From assembly GCA_026874595.1 (NCBI GenBank), contig CM049312.1, positions 28,476,456 through 28,540,455 of the forward strand: a stretch of 64,000 nucleotides of DNA, given 5' to 3'. The translations under genes and the position numbers were made by a program. The stretch's first letter is position 1. Each line of letters opens with the position of its first letter. Source of the DNA: Sipunculus nudus. Taxonomy: Eukaryota > Annelida > Sipuncula > Golfingiida > Sipunculidae. A model generated the notes under the pieces. That model worked only from the letters and a program-made list of their open reading frames with translations, ran no database searches and was not told the DNA's origin. Below, piece by piece: positions 59,440-64,000 of this stretch.

Positions 59440-60240
59440 CTTCGATAGTGTAGTCACATACCGGAAACTAGTGGCGCCACCTGTTATCCTTTTCTTGATT
59501 TCGTGCCGTTTAATACCCCTATCATTGCCACTTAACAGTACTGTGAGCATTATAAGTAAAAAACTAATGGACAGAATTCTTTCACATTATGCATATACAT
59601 AGACATGGGTTATGGGATGATGTATATTTAAGTTGGTGTCATGACCCTCTCTTTGAGAGTGGCCTTGACCTTGGATATTGCCATATACGGTTAAAATCAC
59701 ATACAATGATAAATATCTCAATAAGGAATGCATGGATTGGCCCAAAAATCAACTTGAACGATGATCTTGGATAGTGTTGTCATGTACCGGAAACTGGTGG
59801 CGCCACCTGTTATCCTTTTCTTGTTTTCAGTGCCGTTTAATACCCCTATCATTGCCACTTAACAGTACTGTGAGCATTATAAGTAAAAAACTAATGGACA
59901 GAATTATTTCATGTTATGCAGATACATAGACATGGGTTATGGGATGATGTATATATAAATTGGGGTCATGGCCTTTCCTATGAGAGTGGCCTTGATCTTG
60001 AATATTGCCATATATGGTGAAAATCACACAAAATCATAAATATCTCAATAAGTCATGCATAGATTGGTAAAAAAAAAAACAAATTGATCGAATATCTTGG
60101 ATAGCTTTGTCTTCAGCGGAAGACTCATGGCGCCGCCTTTTGTCCTTTTCTTGTTTTCGGGCCTTTTAATTCTCATCATTGCCACTTGACAGTACTGTGA
60201 GTATTATAACTCTAAAACTAATGGACAGATTGAGCTGATA
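59440..60240. repeat. Tandem repeat, about 325-bp period, about 2.5 copies
   Basis: accggaaact..tggcgccacctg recurs at 59460 and 59784, and diverged at 60112. Each is followed by ccttttcttg and gccacttaacagtactgtga. Related to the sequence at 39590-40050. Confidence 0.75.
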
Positions 60241-60720
60241 TTGTGCATGTCCATTGATTTTGGAAACCTCCCGTCTTGTATTCGAAGCACATGTGCTTTG
60301 GGTTAAAATTGCTCATATCTCCGGTGTGGTTCAAGGTATTAGTCTGAAATTTGGCACGTCCATCCATCTTGGAAAATTTTCTCATAAACCAGACAGGTAG
60401 CGCCACCTACCTACCCGTTTTTATAGAATAAATTAATGCCATTTCTGAGGAGTGATTTGCCTTATTTGCCTGAAATTATGCATATCCATAGATCTTGGAC
60501 TACTCCATCTTGTGCTCCACACGAGTGGCGCCGTCTGCTATCGTTTTGGTGTGGCGTCCATCTGTACATGTGCTTTGCGTGAAAATTGCTCATATCTCCG
60601 GAGTGGTTCAAGGTATAGGTCTGAAATTTGGCATGTCTATCCATCTTGGAATATTTTCTTATAAACCAGACAGGTGAAAATGAATGCTCTTTTCTCAAGA
60701 GAGATTCAACATATTGGCCC
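60241..60720. repeat. Tandem repeat related to 39590-40050
   Basis: ctcatatctccgg..gtggttcaaggtat and tgaaatttggca blocks occur near 60314 and 60588, about 274 bp apart. Confidence 0.65.
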
Positions 60721-62330
60721 TCATATTTGGTGAAAAATATTGTTTCTCAAGTTGATAGATGGAAGAAAACATAGTCGCTTGCCAAGTAAAGTGTCAGTAT
60801 ATGCGGCTGAAAATGGGGGCCTGTTCTTAAAAGGGGGGGGGGGGGGGTAATTGTCTGGAGATACTAATGGTTAAATGTATGACGATTGCGTCGTATTTCA
60901 GCCTCTTAATTTAACAACGATTCATCTTATAACCACTACATGTATAGGTGGCTCACCGGCGGGGGTATACATATTGATAAGGACACTTTACTAAAGTTTG
61001 AATGCCAAATGTAAGATTCTAACTCAATAGGCAACAAAGCATTGCCTCAGCAAAACCAAAAGTCAACTGATAGAGGAGAATCCTTATAATAATATTAATA
61101 ACAATCTTTCTTCAATTCAAATATATACATTGTCATTTTATCCAAGACTTCAGGAGGAATTGCAAAGCAAAGCACTAGAACACTCAATATTGTATTTATT
61201 CTGAAACAACCATGAGAGTTGCTGTAAGCCAGTCAAAGATACAAGAGCTGTAATGAAATAATAAATATTTACTTTTGATACTTTAAAACCTATAGTCCCA
61301 CAAATCAGCGCCATTGTCCCCTGCCCCGGGGGATGAGTTAAGCATGCACTTAATGATCTTTAGATTTTAAATGATATTTAAAAATCTAAGTTTAACATCT
61401 CATATTCGAAGCCAGGTCTCAAATTTTTACTCATATCCACCTGTATAAAGCATTGCCTTTGTACCTTACGCGTCTCCCAACCTGATTAGGTTTTGGACAT
61501 ACGTGGATGATTTTTGGATTTTTTATCAGTTTTTATAAATATGCGTTGCAATGTTTTAAACAAGTATTGCTCATCCCCAAGTCGTATTGAAATAGGAAGG
61601 GTATCGTTAGCCTCTCCCATAACCTGGTAAGTTATTTGGGATCCATCTCTATTTACCAAGACGGGTGTTTATACATTTGGTAGTTGTGTAAATTTTTCTC
61701 ATACTATTATATCAGCCAAAACACGATTATCTCACATAACAATTTGGCGGGGAATTTTGTCCTCTAGTTTAACTACTCATTGTAGAATAACTTCAGCAGA
61801 GAAACACTGTTCACTGGTAAACAATTTTGAAAACAAGTGGCTCAGGAGTCAGGACACTGAAGACCATGATGTTAGTTGAGCCAATGAAATCAAAACGAAA
61901 TACAGTATTTGTTGACTCGGATTGCGAAATAAACTATTATGTGGGAATTACGCACCATATAAGTAAACAAGGCATTAAAAACAATATTATAAATGATAAT
62001 TTGTAAAGAACATACAAAATAGTCTTAATAAAATATCCTACAATATCTCGGTGGGTCACTGTTTGTCCAGGTACAAATCAATATGTATGCGTATATACCA
62101 ATGCCGTAGGGTTTTACACTGTCGAATGAGTCATGAGCCAAAAAATAGTCAAGTCTTTAAACGAAATACTGACGTTGTTGTGACACTCTTAAGATGTGAA
62201 GTCGGTTTTCTACACCCTGAGGATCCAATATCCTCAGAAGTTCCCGAACTGTCTCCTTTTGGACAAGCATTTTTTATATCCAGTGGTAAACATGAATAAT
62301 TGCTCTGCCTCTCAGCGAGAACTTTAATCT
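60721..62330. other. Interior of the inverted-repeat structure, no gene recognised
   Basis: A G-run is at 60832-60848. On the minus strand 62330-62149 is open (KVLAERQSNYSCLPL, PKGDSSGTSEDIGSSG) and could be the remnant of an encoded protein; no family recognised. Confidence 0.4.
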
Positions 62331-62544
62331 CCTTAAATTTGAAACCTAACTTTAAAGTAAAATTACACACACACACACGAATTATAAATATATATATATA
62401 TATATATATATAAGCCATTTTAATGCCAAATATAGCCACATAAGCATTTTTCTACAAATGAAGGCAAATACCCACAATTTATATGATACTTGGAAACTTA
62501 AGTCGATTGCTACAGAGTCATATCTATACGTCTCTGACGAAATA

Positions 62545-62735
62545 ACAAGATGCGCGCACGAAATAATAAGTCGTGCGCACAAAATAATAAGCTGAGCGCA
62601 CAAAATAATAAGTCGTGCGCACAAAATAATAAGTTGTGCGCACGAAATAATAAGTCGTGCGCACAAATTAATAAGTCGTGCGCACGAGATAAATAATTTT
62701 TTACTCATGTCCCCAACGGGGCTCCGTACGAGGTA
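62545..62735 (-). repeat. Array of 21-bp GTGCGCAC repeats, right (inverted) module
   Basis: About seven units in inverse orientation, then ctcatgtccccaacggggctc (62704-62724). Confidence 0.95.
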
Positions 62736-62798
62736 ACATGTCGAGATCTCGAGATAAATATTTTTTTTTCTGTGTCCTAAATCAGCAACCGTACTGAC

Positions 62799-63907
62799 GC
62801 GTTCTCCCGCAGAATAACTGTTTCCTATGGTGGCCCATAGGTCTCATTCTCGTGTCGCGCCTCGCGCTTTGCGCCTCGCCCATTAGCGTTATCTTTCATA
62901 TACCAGTCTCTGAATATCAACTGCAAATATAACTTTATTATGTGTAAAGTATTCTAACCGTAGAATCAAGTTATCTCATCTGCGAAGTTGTTTCTTGCAT
63001 AGAGTATTAGATAATTTCCACATTTAAAAATAAGATAAATATTAAGTTTCTGCAAATGCCTGTTTTAGCTTTGAAACCTTATACATCAAAGGTTTTTTTT
63101 TATCCGGCTGGCTAAAACTGTTATCAAATATAAAAATATGAATATTATTATAATTAAATATATATATTTATAATAAATATATTATATATATTATATATAT
63201 TATATATTATTTCCTTCTCTGTTTTCAAGGAGGCTATTATTTACAAATATATCTTTATTTTTTATAAAATAAATAATTTTAATTTATATTATACTAAGGA
63301 AATGTGTATTTTTATATGAATTACAAGCTTCATGTGAATACCTTAAAACTATAAAAAAAAAATCTGAAATAAACGAATATTTAGTTTAAAATTTGAGAGC
63401 ACATCTTCTGAATGCATAATTTAAAAAAAATAGTCCTTTTCACATTAGAAAGGCATCTTAGTAAGGGGTATAAACGCTATCCAATGTAATACCTGACGTG
63501 TAACGATGGCAAATATATGCATATTCTGATTGAGAAGATTCTGGTGGAAGAGATGCTGGTGGAGGAGGGGGGGGGGGGCGTTTTAAATTGGTAAGCCCCT
63601 CCCCCCCCCCCCACACACACACACACACCCAATCATATTCACCCCCAAATTACTTAATTTTCATGTAATTTTCTAGTGATAAATATTAGCACCAGATGGC
63701 GCGGTCGCCGGTACTGAAAGTGCATTCAGAGTGTCAAATACGTTATGTACCCAGGACTTCATCAACAACATTATAAAATGCAGACTTCCCCGGTTTTCCA
63801 CAGCCTTTGGAGTGTTTTTCTCTTGTTATGAAAAAAAGGACAATCTCTCTTGGCATGTGCACCCGCTATGACAAGACTCTGCGGTACACAAGAAGCTCAA
63901 CTCCACA
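62799..63907. other. Intergenic or intronic, no gene recognised
   Basis: AT-rich with TA-rich palindromes near 63150-63210. A G-run (63568-63580) faces a C-run plus (CA)n (63600-63628). Confidence 0.5.
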
Positions 63908-64000
63908 AATATCCATATCGAGTTGCAAAACGCTCGGCTCCCTACTCTGGCGACCTGGGTTCGATTCCCGGCATGGCAATGAGGATGAGTTGTTGTTGCC
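63908..64000 (+). mobile_element. tRNA-derived SINE, cut by the window end
   Basis: gcaaaacgctcggct, then gggttcgattcccggc (B box) and atgaggatgagttgttgttgcc match the head of the SINE at 47310-47080, in the opposite orientation. The tail lies beyond the window. Confidence 0.7.

Larger units (their letters stand above)
57114..62794. mobile_element. 5.68-kb inverted-repeat structure with 4-bp TSD, unclassified
   Basis: Left end GTACGGTGGCTGATTCAGGA, right end inverted (GTACGGTTGCTGATTTAGGA on the minus strand), then acacagaaaaaa and a ctcgagatctcg palindrome on both sides. TGAC lies on both flanks (57110-57113, 62795-62798). Both ends then carry the same module: gagccccgttggggacatgag, an array of 21-bp GTGCGCAC repeats, and a spacer with (TA)n (57680-57960; inverted at 62540-62330). 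The left end has two modules. The middle (58260-62150) holds other repeats and no recognised transposase, so it may be a composite. Confidence 0.6.

Overview
The window looks like metazoan nuclear DNA, most likely from a marine mollusc such as a bivalve. That assignment is an inference. It rests on AT-rich non-coding DNA, long introns with GT..AG borders, many (TA)n and (CA)n runs, decayed Ty3/Gypsy-type retroelements, tRNA-derived SINEs and MITE-like elements, plus dispersed repeats of a style I associate with bivalve genomes. There are no bacterial-style operons, and nearly all long open frames are retroelement pieces or open frames inside tandem repeats.

The host content is one gene family: a head-to-tail cluster of short-chain dehydrogenase/reductase (SDR) genes, all on the + strand. 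Copy A is a broken last exon (1526-1699). Copy B is complete: nine exons from 13165 to 30003 join with consistent phases into 269 codons, with TGASSGIG, NNAG, catalytic Asn/Ser/Tyr/Lys and the NAVSPG motif. Copy C is a pseudogene: a damaged exon 1 (32403-32439), two adjoining remnants of exon 4 (40051-40205) and a last exon with a stop (41808-41987). A Gypsy-type element and other repeats lie between its pieces. Copy D starts at 52053 with two intact exons; no third exon was found before the window ends.

Three Gypsy-type retroelements are present. A gag remnant lies at 1-670 (- strand). A 6.08-kb element at 5688-11767 (+) has 208/209-bp LTRs, a 4-bp target duplication, a tRNA-Lys-type primer site and a PHD finger between RNase H and integrase. 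A 5.7-kb element at 33578-39297 (-) has a tRNA-Pro-type primer site and the order gag-PR-IN-RT-RH, with integrase before reverse transcriptase, as in the Gmr1-like group. All three are broken; both reverse transcriptases have lost residues at the active-site motif.

DNA transposon-like structures are also visible: a 978-bp Ginger-like element (44548-45525, TSD TATA), a 1175-bp Harbinger-like MITE (55332-56506, TSD TAA), and a 5.68-kb structure (57114-62794, TSD TGAC) whose inverted ends carry arrays of a 21-bp GTGCGCAC-containing repeat. A Helitron-like 3' end closes a block holding a higher-order tandem repeat (19755-21193). The rest is introns and intergenic DNA with microsatellites, a 31-bp minisatellite and SINEs.

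No multi-gene system beyond the SDR cluster is visible. The most unusual objects are the integrase-first Gypsy element, the PHD-bearing Gypsy element, and the 5.68-kb inverted-repeat structure.
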